DNA of 64,000 bases from Niveibacterium sp. SC-1 (GCF_038235435.1 NZ_CP151275.1:3968001-4032000), one strand, 5' to 3'; positions 26,868 to 38,053 are shown, counted from the stretch's first letter. Notes: generated by a model not told the origin, from the letters alone. Numbers and translations are program-made.

Positions 26868-26903
26868 GCAAGAGGCCGGATCATCGCTGACCCGGCCTCT
26901 TGC
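26868..26903 (-). terminator. terminator of the alpha ribosomal operon
   Basis: A 12-base perfect stem (26868-26879 with 26892-26903) around a 12-base loop is followed on the minus strand by TTTTGGGG. It lies 36 bases beyond the rplQ stop and ends the whole ribosomal array. The convergent fpr gene ends about 170 bases away. Confidence 0.8.
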
Positions 26904-26938
26904 CGATCTCACAGCACCCGGAGGCGCCGCTTGATTAC

Positions 26939-27331
26939 TTAGGCGGCTTCTTGCGTCGCAGCTGCGTCACCTTCAGCGCGATCCACCAGTTCGACCAACG
27001 CGAGCGGCGCATTGTCGCCGACGCGGAAGCCGCACTTGAGGATGCGGAGGTAACCGCCGTTGCGGTTGGCAAAACGCGGACCCAGCTCGTCGAACAGCTT
27101 CACCACGATCTCGCGATCACGGAGGCGGTCGAAAGCCAGACGACGGTTCGCGAGGCTCGGCTTCTTGCCCAGCGTGATCATCGGCTCAACGACGCGGCGC
27201 AGTTCTTTAGCCTTGGGCAGCGTGGTCTTGATGGTTTCGTAACGCAGCAGGGCGTTCGACAGGTTGCGCAGCAGGGCCTGACGATGGGCGCTGGTGCGGT
27301 TCAGCTTGCGAAGACCGTTACGGTGACGCAT
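26939..27331 (-). CDS. rplQ: 50S ribosomal protein L17
   Basis: This 130-residue protein is L17, a large-subunit protein near the peptide exit tunnel. It begins [20 protein letters not shown], the family signature, and is close to E. coli L17 (127). The C-terminal tail is Ala-rich (DAAATQEAA). It is the last gene of the alpha operon, 36 bases after rpoA, followed by the terminator. Confidence 0.97.
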   Translation of the reverse strand: MRHRNGLRKLNRTSAHRQALLRNLSNALLRYETIKTTLPKAKELRRVVEPMITLGKKPSLANRRLAFDRLRDREIVVKLFDELGPRFANRNGGYLRILKCGFRVGDNAPLALVELVDRAEGDAAATQEAA

Positions 27332-27367
27332 GTTCGTATTCCTTTAAAAGACTGGCTCTGTTGCAGC

Positions 27368-28351
27368 TCAGCCGAGCTTCTCGAGCCCGGCCGGCGGCCA
27401 GTTTTCCAGCTTCATGCCAAGGGTCAGGCCGCGAGAGGCCAGCACTTCCTTGATTTCGTTGAGCGACTTGCGACCCAGGTTCGGGGTCTTGAGCAGCTCG
27501 GTTTCGGTGCGCTGGATCAGATCACCGATGTAGTAGATGTTCTCGGCCTTCAGGCAGTTCGCGGAACGAACCGTCAGTTCGAGATCGTCCACCGGACGCA
27601 GCAGCAGCGGGTCGATGGTCGGAGCACGTTGCTGCTCCACCGGGGCCGGCGTGCCTTCCAGATCCGCGAACACGGAGAGCTGGTCGGCCAGCACACGAGC
27701 TGCGAAGCGAACGGCTTCTTCCGGCTCCACCGCACCGTTGGTCTCGATGTCCATGACCAGACGGTCCAGGTCGGTACGCTGCTCAACACGAGCGGCTTCA
27801 ACCTGATAGGACACGCGACGTACCGGTCCGAACGAGGCGTCCAGCACGATGCGGCCGATCGACTTGTTCTCGGCATGGCCGGGACGTACATTGCCCGGCA
27901 CATAACCGCGGCCTTGCTCGATCTTGAACTGCATTTCCAGCTTGCCGCCGGGTGCAACGTGAGCAATCACGTGCTCGGGGTTGATGATCTCGACGTCATG
28001 AGTCGTCTCGATATCGCGCGCCGTCACGACGCCCTCGCCGTTCTTCGACAGCTTGAGCAACGCTTCGCTGCGGTTGTGCAGCTTGAACACCACGCCCTTG
28101 AGGTTCAGCAGGATGTCCACCACGTCTTCACGGACGCCGTCCAGCGTCGAGTACTCGTGCAGCACGCCCTCGATCTGGACCTCGGTCGCGGCATAGCCCG
28201 GCAGCGACGAGAGCAGGATGCGACGCAGCGCATTGCCCAGAGTGTGACCGAACCCGCGCTCGAACGGCTCCATCACCACCACGGCGTGCACCGGGGAGAC
28301 GTTCTGGACGTCGATGATGCGCGGCTTCAGGAGAGTGTTTTGCATGGGCAA
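27368..28351 (-). CDS. rpoA: RNA polymerase alpha subunit
   Basis: This 327-residue protein provides the alpha dimer scaffold of RNA polymerase. The N-terminal domain (to about 230) has [22 protein letters not shown]; the C-terminal DNA/activator-binding domain (about 250-320) has [20 protein letters not shown] and [18 protein letters not shown]. Length matches E. coli (329). It sits between rpsD and rplQ as usual. Confidence 0.98.
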   Translation of the reverse strand: MPMQNTLLKPRIIDVQNVSPVHAVVVMEPFERGFGHTLGNALRRILLSSLPGYAATEVQIEGVLHEYSTLDGVREDVVDILLNLKGVVFKLHNRSEALLKLSKNGEGVVTARDIETTHDVEIINPEHVIAHVAPGGKLEMQFKIEQGRGYVPGNVRPGHAENKSIGRIVLDASFGPVRRVSYQVEAARVEQRTDLDRLVMDIETNGAVEPEEAVRFAARVLADQLSVFADLEGTPAPVEQQRAPTIDPLLLRPVDDLELTVRSANCLKAENIYYIGDLIQRTETELLKTPNLGRKSLNEIKEVLASRGLTLGMKLENWPPAGLEKLG

Positions 28352-28388
28352 TCCTTCGGTTGGGGCGCGCCCTCAGGCGCGCCTGGCA

Positions 28389-29018
28389 TTAACGCGAGTA
28401 CAGTTCGACCACGAGGCTTTCATTGAGCGTCGCGGGCAGTTCCGAACGCTGCGGGAAAGCCTTGAACACGCCCTTGCCTTCTTTGGCCGTCACTTCCAGC
28501 CATTCCGGGAAACCGCGTTGCTCAGCCGCTTCCAGAGCAGCCTTCACGCGAAGCGTGCCGCGGGTGGACTCCAGCAGCGCTACCACGTCACCCGGACGCA
28601 GCGTGTACGACGGAATGTTCACGCGCTTGCCATTCACCAGCACGCCGTTGTGGCGCACGACCTGGCGAGCTTCAGCACGCGAAGCACCGAAACCCATGCG
28701 GTAGGCGACGGCATCCAGGCGGCCTTCGAGCAGCTGCAGCAGGTTCTCGCCGGTCTGACCCTTCTTGCCTTCGGCAATCGCGAAAGTCTTGCGGAACTGG
28801 CGCTCCAGAACGCCGTAAATACGACGGATCTTTTGCTTCTCACGCAGTTGCTGACCATAGCCGGACAGGCGTTGGCCAGACTTCTGGCCGTGCTGGCCGG
28901 GAGCGTACGAGCGACGCTCGATCGCACACTTGTCGGTGAAACACTTTTCACCCTTCAGGAAGAGCTTTTCGCCTTCCCGACGGCACTGACGGCACTTGGC
29001 ATCAAGATTACGAGCCAC
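28389..29018 (-). CDS. rpsD: 30S ribosomal protein S4, zinc-ligand (C+) form
   Basis: This 209-residue protein starts small-subunit body assembly and in many bacteria represses the alpha operon. The N terminus carries four cysteines (CRQC near 9-12 and CFTDKC near 26-31), a zinc-binding form that E. coli S4 lacks. The S4 RNA-binding domain follows ([23 protein letters not shown]). The zinc form fits Rhodocyclales as I recall it. Confidence 0.97.
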   Translation of the reverse strand: MARNLDAKCRQCRREGEKLFLKGEKCFTDKCAIERRSYAPGQHGQKSGQRLSGYGQQLREKQKIRRIYGVLERQFRKTFAIAEGKKGQTGENLLQLLEGRLDAVAYRMGFGASRAEARQVVRHNGVLVNGKRVNIPSYTLRPGDVVALLESTRGTLRVKAALEAAEQRGFPEWLEVTAKEGKGVFKAFPQRSELPATLNESLVVELYSR

Positions 29019-29029
29019 GTTTTAACTCC

Positions 29030-29419
29030 TTAGATACGACGCTTCTTCGGCGGACGGCAGCCGTTGTGCGGAATCGGCGTGATATCGGTGATCGAACTGA
29101 TCTTGATACCGAGCGCGTTCAGCGCACGCACCGAAGATTCGCGGCCGGGACCCGGGCCAGTGATGCGCACTTCGAGATTCTTGATGCCGCATTCCTGCGC
29201 CACCTTACCGGCCGCATCCGCTGCGACCTGGGCCGCGAACGGCGTGCTCTTGCGCGAACCCTTGAAGCCAGCACCACCCGCAGTCGCCCACGACAGAGCG
29301 TTGCCCTGGCGGTCGGTGATGGTGATGATCGTGTTGTTGAAAGAAGCGTGGATGTGGGCAATGCCCTCAGCCACATTCTTCTTTACCTTCTTGCGAACCT
29401 TCGCAGCGGTCTTAGCCAT
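29030..29419 (-). CDS. rpsK: 30S ribosomal protein S11
   Basis: This 129-residue protein is S11 of the 30S platform, with the family core [20 protein letters not shown] and the C-terminal [18 protein letters not shown]. Length equals E. coli S11. It lies between rpsM and rpsD with short gaps, in the alpha operon. Confidence 0.97.
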   Translation of the reverse strand: MAKTAAKVRKKVKKNVAEGIAHIHASFNNTIITITDRQGNALSWATAGGAGFKGSRKSTPFAAQVAADAAGKVAQECGIKNLEVRITGPGPGRESSVRALNALGIKISSITDITPIPHNGCRPPKKRRI

Positions 29420-29433
29420 GTCTTACGCCTCTG

Positions 29434-29796
<363 letters not shown>

Positions 29797-29842
29797 TTGC
29801 CTTACCCCAATGACGCTTTAATGTTTGACTGTCAGCGGGGGC

Positions 29843-29956
29843 TTAGCCCTGACGCTGCTTGTGGCGCGGATCTTCACAGATCACACGAACCACACCCTTG
29901 CGACGGATGACCTTGCACTTCCGGCAGATCGGCTTGACCGAAGCCTGGACTCTCAT
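29843..29956 (-). CDS. rpmJ: 50S ribosomal protein L36, zinc-binding form
   Basis: A short 37-residue frame starts [20 protein letters not shown] and has the zinc ribbon C-x2-C (11, 14), Cys27 and a final His. It is the standard C+ L36. It sits between infA and rpsM, the usual betaproteobacterial order, with a clean ATG at 29956. Confidence 0.95.
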   Translation of the reverse strand: MRVQASVKPICRKCKVIRRKGVVRVICEDPRHKQRQG

Positions 29957-29982
29957 GATTTGCTCCTAATTTCCCAGAACTC

Positions 29983-30201
29983 TTACTTGGCCCGGAAGAC
30001 GATTCGACCTTTCGAGAGGTCGTAAGGCGTCAACTGAACCGTGACTTTGTCGCCCGGAAGGATGCGGATGTAATGCATGCGCATCTTTCCGGAGATATGT
30101 CCCAGCACGACGTGACCGTTTTCCAGCTTTACCCGGAAAGTTGCATTGGGAAGATTCTCGAGAACCTCACCCTGCATCTCGATCGCGTCTTCCTTACTCA
30201 T
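29983..30201 (-). CDS. infA: translation initiation factor IF-1
   Basis: This 72-residue S1-like OB-fold protein binds the 30S A site during initiation. It begins [20 protein letters not shown] and contains [20 protein letters not shown] and [18 protein letters not shown]. The frame extends into secY, but the ATG at 30201 is the family start, 2 bases from the secY stop. Confidence 0.96.
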   Translation of the reverse strand: MSKEDAIEMQGEVLENLPNATFRVKLENGHVVLGHISGKMRMHYIRILPGDKVTVQLTPYDLSKGRIVFRAK

Positions 30202-30203
30202 GC

Positions 30204-31538
30204 TTACTTGGTCGGTAAGCCCGAGCTCTTGAAGTTCGCCTTCTTGAGAAGGCTTTCGTACTGGTGGCTCATGATGTAAGCCTGGACCTGCGCCATGAAG
30301 TCCATCGTCACCACCACGATGATCAACAGTGAAGTGCCACCGAAATAGAACGGCACATTCCACTTGAGGATCAGAAACTCTGGCAACAAACACACCAGGG
30401 TGATGTACACCGCACCTACAAGAGTCAGGCGCATCAGGATCTTGTCGATGTAGCGCGCCGTTTGCTCACCCGGCCGGATACCCGGCACGAATGCCCCGCT
30501 CTTCTTCAGGTTGTCCGCGGTCTCCTTGGAGTTGAAGACCAGCGCCGTGTAGAAGAAACAGAAGAACACGATCGCCGTTGCATACAACAGGACGTACACC
30601 GGTTGCCCGGGGTGCAGCCCCGCCGCAATGTCCTTCACGAAATTCGCGACCTTCGAGTCTCCCGAGCTGCCAAACCACTGCGCAGCGGTTGCCGGAAACA
30701 GGATGATCGACGACGCAAAGATCGGCGGAATCACTCCAGCCATGTTCAGCTTCAGCGGCAGATGCGAGCTTTGTCCGCCATACACCTTGTTGCCGACCTG
30801 ACGCTTCGCGTAGTTCACCAGGATCTTGCGCTGCCCACGTTCGACGAACACTACGAAACCCGTAACCACCGCAACCAGCGCGCAGATGAACAGCGCCGCC
30901 AGTGCGTGCATCGAACCCGTCCGCACCAACTCGAACAACCCACCCATCGAACCAGGTAGCCCGGCTGCGATACCCGCGAAAATGATCAGCGAGATACCGT
31001 TGCCCAGACCGCGCTCCGTGATCTGCTCGCCCAGCCACATCAGGAACATCGTCCCAGTGACCAGCGTCGTCACGGTCACGAAGCGGAACATCATGCCCGG
31101 ATCCATCACCAGGCCCGCCTGCGACTCAAGCGCGATCGAAATACCAGTTGCCTGGAAGAGCGCGAGGGCCACCGTGCCGTAGCGCGTGTACTGCGTGATC
31201 TTGCGACGACCAGCCTCGCCCTCCTTCTTCAGCTGCTCCAGGGCGGGCGACGCCACGCTCAGGAGCTGCATGATGATCGAGGCCGAGATGTACGGCATGA
31301 TCCCCAGCGCGAAAATCGTGAAGCGCGACAGCGCGCCCCCCGAGAACAGGTTCAACACCCCGAGGATGCCGCCCTGCTGCGACTGGAACAGCTCCGACAG
31401 ACGCACCGGATCGATACCGGGGACGGGAATATGCCCGCCTACCCGATACACCACCAGCGCGCCCAGCAGGAACCACAGACGCCGCTTCAGATCGCCGAAC
31501 TTGCCGCTCTTGCCGAGCGTTGCCGAGGGATTGGCCAC
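30204..31538 (-). CDS. secY: protein translocase subunit SecY
   Basis: This 444-residue channel protein has ten membrane helices. Signatures include [20 protein letters not shown], the plug-region stretch [20 protein letters not shown] and [17 protein letters not shown]. It forms the inner-membrane Sec channel with SecE (encoded at 57.0 kb) and SecG. It lies 14 bases after rplO in the spc operon. Confidence 0.97.
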   Translation of the reverse strand: MANPSATLGKSGKFGDLKRRLWFLLGALVVYRVGGHIPVPGIDPVRLSELFQSQQGGILGVLNLFSGGALSRFTIFALGIMPYISASIIMQLLSVASPALEQLKKEGEAGRRKITQYTRYGTVALALFQATGISIALESQAGLVMDPGMMFRFVTVTTLVTGTMFLMWLGEQITERGLGNGISLIIFAGIAAGLPGSMGGLFELVRTGSMHALAALFICALVAVVTGFVVFVERGQRKILVNYAKRQVGNKVYGGQSSHLPLKLNMAGVIPPIFASSIILFPATAAQWFGSSGDSKVANFVKDIAAGLHPGQPVYVLLYATAIVFFCFFYTALVFNSKETADNLKKSGAFVPGIRPGEQTARYIDKILMRLTLVGAVYITLVCLLPEFLILKWNVPFYFGGTSLLIIVVVTMDFMAQVQAYIMSHQYESLLKKANFKSSGLPTK

Positions 31539-31552
31539 CGTGTGGTTTCCGC

Positions 31553-31987
31553 TTACTCGGCGATGCTGCCGCCAGCTGCTTCGATCGCTGCGCGCGCACC
31601 CTTAGTCACGGCCACGCCACGCAACGCCACCTTGCGCGAGATCTCGCCCGACAGGATGACCTTGGCGGCCAGCGTGTCGGCCGGGACGATGCCCGCGCCC
31701 TTGAGGACGAGCAGATCCACTTCATCCACGCCCAGGGCCTGGATTTCCGACAGGCGAACTTCCGCCATACGAGCACGCGTCAGCGAATTGAAACCACGCT
31801 TCGGCAGACGACGTTGCAGCGGCATTTGACCGCCTTCGAAGCCCACCTTGTGGAAACCACCGGCACGCGACTTCTGGCCCTTGTGGCCGCGGCCACAGGT
31901 CTTGCCCAGCCCGCTGCCGATGCCACGACCGACGCGGCGCTTGGCATGCTTGGAGCCGGGACCCGGCTTCAGCTCATTGAGTTCCAT
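31553..31987 (-). CDS. rplO: 50S ribosomal protein L15
   Basis: This 144-residue protein begins [20 protein letters not shown], with the Gly-rich loop [13 protein letters not shown] and the C-terminal [14 protein letters not shown]. It assembles late in the 50S core. It directly follows rpmD and precedes secY. Confidence 0.97.
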   Translation of the reverse strand: MELNELKPGPGSKHAKRRVGRGIGSGLGKTCGRGHKGQKSRAGGFHKVGFEGGQMPLQRRLPKRGFNSLTRARMAEVRLSEIQALGVDEVDLLVLKGAGIVPADTLAAKVILSGEISRKVALRGVAVTKGARAAIEAAGGSIAE

Positions 31988-32170
31988 TTAACCCTCGCAC
32001 TTAACCAAGTAGGCGACCTTGTGGATCATGCCGCGCACAGCCGGCGTATCCTCAAGTTCAACCGTGTGGTTGATACGACGCAGGCCCAAGCCGCGCATAG
32101 TGGCGCGGTGGTCCTGTTTGGTGCCGATCAAGCTCTTGATCTGCGTGACACGAATCTTCTTGTCAGCCAT
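31988..32170 (-). CDS. rpmD: 50S ribosomal protein L30
   Basis: This 60-residue protein has the L30 core [20 protein letters not shown] and [20 protein letters not shown]. Length matches E. coli (59). Its stop abuts the rplO start, with no spare base. Confidence 0.96.
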   Translation of the reverse strand: MADKKIRVTQIKSLIGTKQDHRATMRGLGLRRINHTVELEDTPAVRGMIHKVAYLVKCEG

Positions 32171-32173
32171 GGC

Positions 32174-32701
32174 TTACCCCAGGATCTCGGCAACCGTCTT
32201 GCCGCGCTTCGCTGCGATCTCTGCCGGCGTATTGATGCCAGCAAGACCATTGAGCGTCGCACGCACGACGTTGTACGGATTGGTCGAACCGAGGCACTTG
32301 CAGATCACGTCGGTCACGCCCATCACTTCGAACACAGCGCGCATTGCGCCGCCCGCGATGATGCCCGTACCGCTCGGCGCCGGCTGCATCAGCACTTCCG
32401 ATGCACCATGCTTGCCAACGATCTGGTGCTGCAGCGTGCCGTTCTTGAGCGAAACCTTGAACAGCTTGCGACGGGCTTCTTCCATCGCCTTCTGCACAGC
32501 GACCGGCACTTCACGGGACTTGCCCTTGCCCATGCCGATTCCGCCATCACCATCACCGACCACGGTCAGCGCGGCGAAACCCAGGATACGACCGCCCTTC
32601 ACCACTTTGGTGACACGGTTGATCGACACCATCTTTTCGCGCAAACCGTCGTCGCGCTCTTCGCCTGACTGCGGCTTCTTCGATTGTTGCTTAGCCATCA
32701 C
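32174..32701 (-). CDS. rpsE: 30S ribosomal protein S5
   Basis: This 175-residue protein, important for decoding accuracy, starts [20 protein letters not shown] or at the ATG three bases later. It has [20 protein letters not shown] and [20 protein letters not shown], and the C-terminal S5 domain with [20 protein letters not shown]. It lies 8 bases after rplR. Confidence 0.97.
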   Translation of the reverse strand: MMAKQQSKKPQSGEERDDGLREKMVSINRVTKVVKGGRILGFAALTVVGDGDGGIGMGKGKSREVPVAVQKAMEEARRKLFKVSLKNGTLQHQIVGKHGASEVLMQPAPSGTGIIAGGAMRAVFEVMGVTDVICKCLGSTNPYNVVRATLNGLAGINTPAEIAAKRGKTVAEILG

Positions 32702-32709
32702 AACCCCGC

Positions 32710-33063
32710 TTAGAACTGGAGGCCGCCTTCGCGGGCGGCATCAGCCAGGGCCTTCACACGGCCGTGGTATTTGAATCCGGCGCGATCAAACGCAACCGAC
32801 TCGACGCCGGCGGCTTTCGCGCGCTCGGCAATCAGCTTGCCCACAGCCGTCGCGGCGGCAACATTGCCGCCGTTCGCCACCTGGCCCCGCACGCTTGCTT
32901 CGACCGTCGAAGCAGCAGCGAGAACCTTCGAACCACAACCCGAGATGACTTGGGCGTAGATATGGCAGTTGGTGCGGAACACAGCCAGACGCACCGCCTT
33001 CTTCTCGGCGATGACTGCCCGCGTCTTGCGGGCACGGCGCAAACGCGCTTCCTTCTTGTTCAT
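32710..33063 (-). CDS. rplR: 50S ribosomal protein L18
   Basis: This 117-residue 5S rRNA-binding protein begins [20 protein letters not shown] and ends [20 protein letters not shown] followed by GLQF, the family C terminus. It matches E. coli L18 in length (117). Confidence 0.97.
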   Translation of the reverse strand: MNKKEARLRRARKTRAVIAEKKAVRLAVFRTNCHIYAQVISGCGSKVLAAASTVEASVRGQVANGGNVAAATAVGKLIAERAKAAGVESVAFDRAGFKYHGRVKALADAAREGGLQF

Positions 33064-33075
33064 GATCTACCGCCC

Positions 33076-33609
33076 TTACTTCTTCTTGGTTTCCTTGAGG
33101 ACAACCACTTCGTCGGCGTAACGCACGCCCTTGCCCTTGTAAGGCTCGGGTTGGCGATACGCGCGCACTTCCGCGGCGACCTGCCCCACCAACTGTTTGT
33201 CCACGCCCTTGATCACGACTTCGGTCTGCGTCGGCGTTTCCACCTTGATACCCGCAGGCATCTGGTGCACCACCGGATGCGAAAAACCGAGCGTCAGATT
33301 CAGCTTGTCACCCTGGGCCTGAGCGCGATAACCCACGCCGACCAAGGTCAACTTGCGTTCGAAACCCTTGGTCACGCCAGCGACCATATTGGCCACCAGA
33401 GCGCGAGTCGTACCCGACATCGCCTTAGCATTGACCGCACCGGCTTTTGCCGAGCACTGCAGCTTGTCGCCTTCGCGCTCGACGCTCACCGAGGGATGCA
33501 GCGCTTGCTTGAGCGTACCCAGCGGGCCCTTGATCGAGATGTCGCTTCCACCAAGCGTCACTTCGACGCCCTGGGGCAGCACCACCGGATTCTTGGCTAC
33601 ACGAGACAT
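33076..33609 (-). CDS. rplF: 50S ribosomal protein L6
   Basis: This 177-residue protein near the factor-binding site has the L6 signatures [20 protein letters not shown] and the C-terminal [20 protein letters not shown]. Length equals E. coli L6. It lies 12 bases after rpsH. Confidence 0.97.
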   Translation of the reverse strand: MSRVAKNPVVLPQGVEVTLGGSDISIKGPLGTLKQALHPSVSVEREGDKLQCSAKAGAVNAKAMSGTTRALVANMVAGVTKGFERKLTLVGVGYRAQAQGDKLNLTLGFSHPVVHQMPAGIKVETPTQTEVVIKGVDKQLVGQVAAEVRAYRQPEPYKGKGVRYADEVVVLKETKKK

Positions 33610-33621
33610 TCTCAGCTCTCC

Positions 33622-34017
33622 TTAGGCGACGATGCAGAGCACTTCGCCGCCAACATTGGCAGCACGCGCCTTGCGATCGGTCATGACGCCGCGGGGGGTC
33701 GAAACAATCGCCACACCCAGGCCGTTCATGATCTTCGGGAGATTGTCGCTGCCGCGATAAATACGCAGGCCGGGACGGCTCACACGCTCGATACGCTCGA
33801 TAACCGGGCGCCCGGCGTAATACTTCAGGGCGAGTTCCAGCTCACGCTTGGCGCCATCGCCACGCAGCACGAACTCATCGATATAGCCTTCGTCCTTGAG
33901 GACTTCAGCGATCGCCACCTTCAGCTTGGAGGCCGGCATGGACACCGAAGCCTTTTCCGCCATCTGCGCATTGCGGATGCGGGTCAGCATATCGGCGATC
34001 GGATCGGACATACTCAT
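33622..34017 (-). CDS. rpsH: 30S ribosomal protein S8
   Basis: This 131-residue protein starts [20 protein letters not shown] and has the S8 C-terminal signature [21 protein letters not shown]8 binds 16S rRNA helix 21 and, in E. coli, represses the spc operon by binding the rplE message; the same may hold here but no site was modelled. An ATG six bases downstream is an alternative start. Confidence 0.97.
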   Translation of the reverse strand: MSMSDPIADMLTRIRNAQMAEKASVSMPASKLKVAIAEVLKDEGYIDEFVLRGDGAKRELELALKYYAGRPVIERIERVSRPGLRIYRGSDNLPKIMNGLGVAIVSTPRGVMTDRKARAANVGGEVLCIVA

Positions 34018-34028
34018 CTTCCGTCTCC

Positions 34029-34334
34029 TTACCAGCTAGCCTTGGTCATGCCAGGCACTTCGCCGCGGAAAGCAATCTCACGCAGCTTGTTACGGCACAG
34101 ACCGAATTTACGGAACACACCACGCGGACGGCCGGTCAGCTGACAACGATTGCGCTGACGGGTCGGGTTCGCGTTGCGAGGAAGCGCCTGGAGCTTGGCG
34201 CGTGCTTCCGCACGCTCTTCATCCGACAGCTTCGTGTCATTGATCGTCGCGACGAGGTCGGCACGCTTGGCTGCGAACTTGGCTGCCAGCTTGGCGCGCT
34301 TTTCTTCGCGGTTGATCAGAGCGAGTTTCGCCAT
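34029..34334 (-). CDS. rpsN: 30S ribosomal protein S14, zinc-free form
   Basis: This 101-residue protein is the long C-minus S14 without the CxxC zinc ribbon. It begins [20 protein letters not shown] and has the conserved [20 protein letters not shown]. The ATG at 34334 is chosen over an upstream one at 34370 that lies inside rplE. Confidence 0.97.
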   Translation of the reverse strand: MAKLALINREEKRAKLAAKFAAKRADLVATINDTKLSDEERAEARAKLQALPRNANPTRQRNRCQLTGRPRGVFRKFGLCRNKLREIAFRGEVPGMTKASW

Positions 34335-34341
34335 AACACCC

Positions 34342-34881
34342 TCAATTCTTGAACGGGAACTTGAAAGCACCGAGCAGGGCGCGGGCTTCGTCGTCCGTCT
34401 TGGCAGTCGTGGTGATGCTGATGTTCAGACCACGCAAGGCATCGATCTTGTCGTACTCAATCTCGGGGAAAATGATCTGCTCTTTAACACCGAGGTTGTA
34501 GTTGCCACGACCGTCGAAACCCTTGGCTGCGATACCGCGGAAGTCGCGGATACGCGGCATGGCGATCGTGATCAGACGATCGAGAAACTCGAACATCTGC
34601 GGACCACGCAGCGTCACCATGCAGCCGATCGGATAGTCGTCACGGATCTTGAAACCCGCGATCGACTTCTTGGCCTTGGTGGTCACCGGCTTCTGGCCAG
34701 CAATCTTCACCATATCGCCCAGCGCGTTCTCGAGCACTTTCTTGTCGCCTACCGCCTCACCCACACCCATATTCAGGGTGATCTTGGTGATACGGGGCAC
34801 TTCCATCACCGACTTGTAGCCGAATTGCTTGGTGAGCTCGGCGACCACGGTGTCCTTGTAAACTTGTTGCAGACGTGCCAT
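34342..34881 (-). CDS. rplE: 50S ribosomal protein L5
   Basis: This 179-residue 5S rRNA-binding protein has [35 protein letters not shown] and the C-terminal [20 protein letters not shown]. Length equals E. coli L5. It lies 9 bases after rplX. Confidence 0.97.
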   Translation of the reverse strand: MARLQQVYKDTVVAELTKQFGYKSVMEVPRITKITLNMGVGEAVGDKKVLENALGDMVKIAGQKPVTTKAKKSIAGFKIRDDYPIGCMVTLRGPQMFEFLDRLITIAMPRIRDFRGIAAKGFDGRGNYNLGVKEQIIFPEIEYDKIDALRGLNISITTTAKTDDEARALLGAFKFPFKN

Positions 34882-34890
34882 GACGACTCC

Positions 34891-35208
34891 TTAGCGATCC
34901 ACCAGCTCGCCGTTTGACTTGAAGAAACGGACCTTGCGGCCGTCTTCGAGCACACGGAAGCCAACCCGATCACCCTTCTGGGATGCGGGATTGAACAGCG
35001 CGACATTGGAGACGTCGATCGGCATTTCCTTCTCGACGATCCCGCCAACCTGGCCACGCACCGGGTTCGGACGGGTGTGCTTCTTCACGCGATTGACGCC
35101 TTCGACCACGACGTGGCTATCGTCAATGCGGACCAGCACTGTTCCGCGTTTGCCTTTGTCCTTGCCAACGAGGACTACAACCTCGTCGCCTTTGCGAATC
35201 TTGTCCAT
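34891..35208 (-). CDS. rplX: 50S ribosomal protein L24
   Basis: This 105-residue assembly initiator has the KOW motif [20 protein letters not shown] and the family stretch [13 protein letters not shown]. It follows rplN by 9 bases in the spc operon. Confidence 0.97.
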   Translation of the reverse strand: MDKIRKGDEVVVLVGKDKGKRGTVLVRIDDSHVVVEGVNRVKKHTRPNPVRGQVGGIVEKEMPIDVSNVALFNPASQKGDRVGFRVLEDGRKVRFFKSNGELVDR

Positions 35209-35217
35209 GGGCGCTCC

Positions 35218-35586
35218 TTACAGCACTTCCGGCGCGAGCGAGACGATCTTCATGAATCGCTCGGTACGCAGCTCACGCGTCACCGGCCCAAAGATACGGG
35301 TACCGATGGGCTCAAGCTTGTTGTTGAGCAGCACGGCGGCGTTGCCGTCGAACTTGATCAACGCGCCATCAGAGCGGCGAACGCCCTTGGCGGTGCGCAC
35401 GACGACCGCGCTATACACATCACCCTTTTTGACGCGGCCACGCGGGGCTGCGTCCTTGATGCTCACCTTGATGATGTCGCCGATGCCGGCATAGCGGCGC
35501 TTCGAGCCGCCCAACACCTTGATGCACATCACTGAACGCGCGCCGCTGTTATCGGCGACGTCCAGAATGGTCTGCATTTGGATCAT
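35218..35586 (-). CDS. rplN: 50S ribosomal protein L14
   Basis: This 122-residue protein begins [20 protein letters not shown] and has the L14 signature [20 protein letters not shown]. Length is typical (122-123). It is the first gene after a 155-base gap with its own promoter, so it heads the spc operon. Confidence 0.97.
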   Translation of the reverse strand: MIQMQTILDVADNSGARSVMCIKVLGGSKRRYAGIGDIIKVSIKDAAPRGRVKKGDVYSAVVVRTAKGVRRSDGALIKFDGNAAVLLNNKLEPIGTRIFGPVTRELRTERFMKIVSLAPEVL

Positions 35587-35708
35587 TGTTTAACTCCAAC
35601 TTAACCCGCCGCGAAACGCGTCGGTCAGTCTTGGAACCCGTCCGGGTAGAAAGCGCATAACGCTCGGCTGCGTGAGTCGCAACCGGGCGCCATGAGCGAA
35701 AGCACAAC

Positions 35709-35738
35709 ACTATAGCAGAACCCGGGCGGGTTCCGCAA
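35709..35738 (-). promoter_or_regulatory. internal promoter before rplN (spc operon)
   Basis: On the minus strand TTGCGG (35733-35738) and TATAGT (35709-35714) are 18 bases apart in the 155-base rpsQ-rplN gap. The spacer holds a dyad (GAACCCG and CGGGTTC separated by two bases). The rest of the leader down to rplN shows no further strong signal. It splits the S10 and spc groups. Confidence 0.6.
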
Positions 35739-35741
35739 GCA

Positions 35742-36008
35742 TCAAATAACGCGGGCCTTTTCAACCACGCGCGTGACACGCCAAGCCTTGGTCTTCGAAA
35801 TCGGACGACATTCCGAGATCTCAACCAGGTCACCTTCGTTCGCCTCGTTGTTTTCAACGTGGGCGTGATACTTGCGGGACTTGATCATCACCTTGCCGTA
35901 GAGCGGATGCTTGACGCGACGCTCGATCAACACGGTTACAGTCTTGTCCATCTTGTCGCTGACAACGCGACCGGTCAGCGTGCGGGTGTTCGTCGTCTGT
36001 TCGGTCAC
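35742..36008 (-). CDS. rpsQ: 30S ribosomal protein S17
   Basis: This 88-residue OB-fold protein has [20 protein letters not shown] and the signature [20 protein letters not shown]. Length is close to E. coli S17 (84). It overlaps rpmC by four bases and ends the S10 group before the gap. Confidence 0.97.
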   Translation of the reverse strand: MTEQTTNTRTLTGRVVSDKMDKTVTVLIERRVKHPLYGKVMIKSRKYHAHVENNEANEGDLVEISECRPISKTKAWRVTRVVEKARVI

Positions 36009-36199
36009 TTGGTCACCGCCTTCTCTTGCAGGACGGTGCGCACACGCGCGATGTCGCGACGCACCTTGCCCAGCTGACTCGTGTTCGAGAGCTGCTGCGT
36101 TGCAAGCTGCATGCGCAACGAAAATTGCGCCTTCAGCAAGTCAAGCAGCTCTTTGTTCAGCTCGGCGGGCTCTTTCGAGCGAAGTTCGCTGGCTTTCAT
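36005..36199 (-). CDS. rpmC: 50S ribosomal protein L29
   Basis: This 64-residue helical hairpin protein at the exit tunnel begins [20 protein letters not shown] and ends with [19 protein letters not shown], the L29 signature. Its stop overlaps the rpsQ start (ATGA). Confidence 0.97.
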   Translation of the reverse strand: MKASELRSKEPAELNKELLDLLKAQFSLRMQLATQQLSNTSQLGKVRRDIARVRTVLQEKAVTK

Positions 36200-36202
36200 G
36201 AG

Positions 36203-36622
36203 TTATTGCCCCACCATGCGGCTGACGAAGGTGGTCTCGATCGGCAGCTTCGCTGCCGCCAGACGGAAAGCCTCGCGAGCGAGCGCCTCATCCACGCCAT
36301 CCATTTCATACAGCACCTTGCCCGGCTGGATCTCAGCGACCCAGTACTCGGGATTGCCCTTACCGTTACCCATCCGCACTTCTGCAGGCTTCTGGGAAAT
36401 CGGCTTGTCCGGGAAGATACGGATCCAGATACGGCCGCCACGCTTGATGTGACGCGTCATTGCACGACGCGCCGCTTCGATCTGGCGAGCGGTGAGGCGA
36501 CCACGGCCGACGGCCTTCAGGCCGTACTCACCGAAGCTAACCTTGGCTCCGCGGGTCGCAACGCCGGTGTTGCGGCCCTTTTGTTCCTTACGATACTTCC
36601 TTCTCGCCGGCTGCAGCATCAT
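36203..36622 (-). CDS. rplP: 50S ribosomal protein L16
   Basis: This 139-residue protein near the A site has [20 protein letters not shown], the signature [20 protein letters not shown] and [20 protein letters not shown]. Two adjacent ATGs (36622, 36619) are possible. It overlaps the last 32-35 bases of rpsC. Confidence 0.97.
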   Translation of the reverse strand: MMLQPARRKYRKEQKGRNTGVATRGAKVSFGEYGLKAVGRGRLTARQIEAARRAMTRHIKRGGRIWIRIFPDKPISQKPAEVRMGNGKGNPEYWVAEIQPGKVLYEMDGVDEALAREAFRLAAAKLPIETTFVSRMVGQ

Positions 36623-37418
36623 TCGCTCCTGCTTTGCTTACGCGTTTGGCACCGGCCTTATCGGCCGCCCCATCGCCGCTCACACGGCGGGCCGGACGAC
36701 GAGCGCCCGGCTTGGCATCACCTTCTTTGGCGGGACGACGCGGACGACGTTCTGCCTCGGGTGCCTCAACAGCCGCCGGCTGCTCGCCGCGACCCAAGGT
36801 GTCACCCTTGTATACCCAGACCTTGATTCCGATGATCCCGTACGTCGTCTTGGCTTCGGAGAAGCCATAGTCGATATCGGCGCGCAGGGTGTGCAGCGGC
36901 ACACGGCCTTCGCGATACCACTCGGTACGAGCGATTTCGATACCGTTCAGACGGCCCGAGCTCATGATCTTGATGCCCTGGGCACCCAGACGCATCGCGT
37001 TCTGCATCGCGCGCTTCATTGCGCGGCGGAACATGATGCGCTTCTCAAGCTGCTGAGCGATCGAGTCGGCGATCAGCTGGGCATCGGTCTCCGGCTTGCG
37101 GATCTCTTCGATCGACACGTGCACCGGCACGTTGAGGATCTTCTGCAGATCAGCCTTCAGAACTTCGATGTCCTCACCCTTCTTGCCGATCACAACGCCC
37201 GGACGGGCGCTGAACACGGTGATACGGGCGGTCTTCGCCGGACGCTCGATCAGCACGCGGCCGACCGAGGCGTGAGCCAGCTTCTTCTTCAGGTGCTCGC
37301 GCACCTTCAGGTCTTCCAGCAGCATGCCGGCGTAGTTCTGGCTGTTCGCGAACCAGCGCGAGGACCAGTTACGCGAGACCGCGAGGCGGAAGCCAGTCGG
37401 ATGAATCTTCTGTCCCAT
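36588..37418 (-). CDS. rpsC: 30S ribosomal protein S3 with extended basic tail
   Basis: This 276-residue protein has the KH domain ([20 protein letters not shown]) and C-terminal S3 domain ([20 protein letters not shown]). E. coli S3 has 233 residues; here an extra Arg/Lys/Ala-rich tail of about 45-55 residues ([20 protein letters not shown] and onward) reaches into rplP. Such tails are seen in related betaproteobacteria and are probably disordered. Confidence 0.97.
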   Translation of the reverse strand: MGQKIHPTGFRLAVSRNWSSRWFANSQNYAGMLLEDLKVREHLKKKLAHASVGRVLIERPAKTARITVFSARPGVVIGKKGEDIEVLKADLQKILNVPVHVSIEEIRKPETDAQLIADSIAQQLEKRIMFRRAMKRAMQNAMRLGAQGIKIMSSGRLNGIEIARTEWYREGRVPLHTLRADIDYGFSEAKTTYGIIGIKVWVYKGDTLGRGEQPAAVEAPEAERRPRRPAKEGDAKPGARRPARRVSGDGAADKAGAKRVSKAGANDAAAGEKEVS

Positions 37419-37428
37419 ATGCGCTCCC

Positions 37429-37761
37429 TTACTCGCCGACGGTCAGGTAGATGTGGCAGGTCGGCTTCGAGATGCGATTGCCACGACCCTTTGCCCGCGC
37501 CGTGAAGCGCTTGAGCGTCGTACCTTGCTCGACGAAGATGCTCTTGACCTTCAAGGTGTCGATGTCGGCACCGTCGTTATGCTCGGCGTTGGCGATTGCG
37601 GACTCCAGCACCTTCTTGATGATCACGGCGCCCTTTTTGGGGCTGAACGCCAGGATGCTCAGGGCCTGATCTACACGCTTGCCGCGGATAAGATCGGCGA
37701 CCAGCCGACCTTTCTGTTCCGACAGACGGACGCCGCGCAGACTTGCTTTGGTTTCCATCAT
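37429..37761 (-). CDS. rplV: 50S ribosomal protein L22
   Basis: This 110-residue protein lines the exit tunnel. It has [40 protein letters not shown] and the C-terminal hairpin [20 protein letters not shown]. Either of two adjacent ATGs may be used. Confidence 0.97.
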   Translation of the reverse strand: MMETKASLRGVRLSEQKGRLVADLIRGKRVDQALSILAFSPKKGAVIIKKVLESAIANAEHNDGADIDTLKVKSIFVEQGTTLKRFTARAKGRGNRISKPTCHIYLTVGE

Positions 37762-37767
37762 CGCTCC

Positions 37768-38043
37768 TTACCTCTTGGCCTTCTTGCTGGCAGCGTGACC
37801 CTTGAAGGTACGCGTCAGCGCGAATTCGCCGAGCTTGTGGCCAACCATGTTCTCGGTGACGTACACCGGGATGTGCTGGCGACCGTTGTGGACCGCGATC
37901 GTGAGACCGACGAACTCGGGCAGCACGGTCGAACGGCGCGACCAGGTCTTGATCGGACGCTTGTCGTTGGAACCCCGCGCAGCATCGACCCTCTTGAGAA
38001 GGTGCGCATCGATGAACGGGCCTTTCTTGATAGAACGAGCCAT
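37768..38043 (-). CDS. rpsS: 30S ribosomal protein S19
   Basis: This 91-residue 30S head protein begins [20 protein letters not shown] and has the signature [20 protein letters not shown]. Length equals E. coli S19 within one residue. Confidence 0.97.
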   Translation of the reverse strand: MARSIKKGPFIDAHLLKRVDAARGSNDKRPIKTWSRRSTVLPEFVGLTIAVHNGRQHIPVYVTENMVGHKLGEFALTRTFKGHAASKKAKR

Positions 38044-38053
38044 TTCTTACCTC

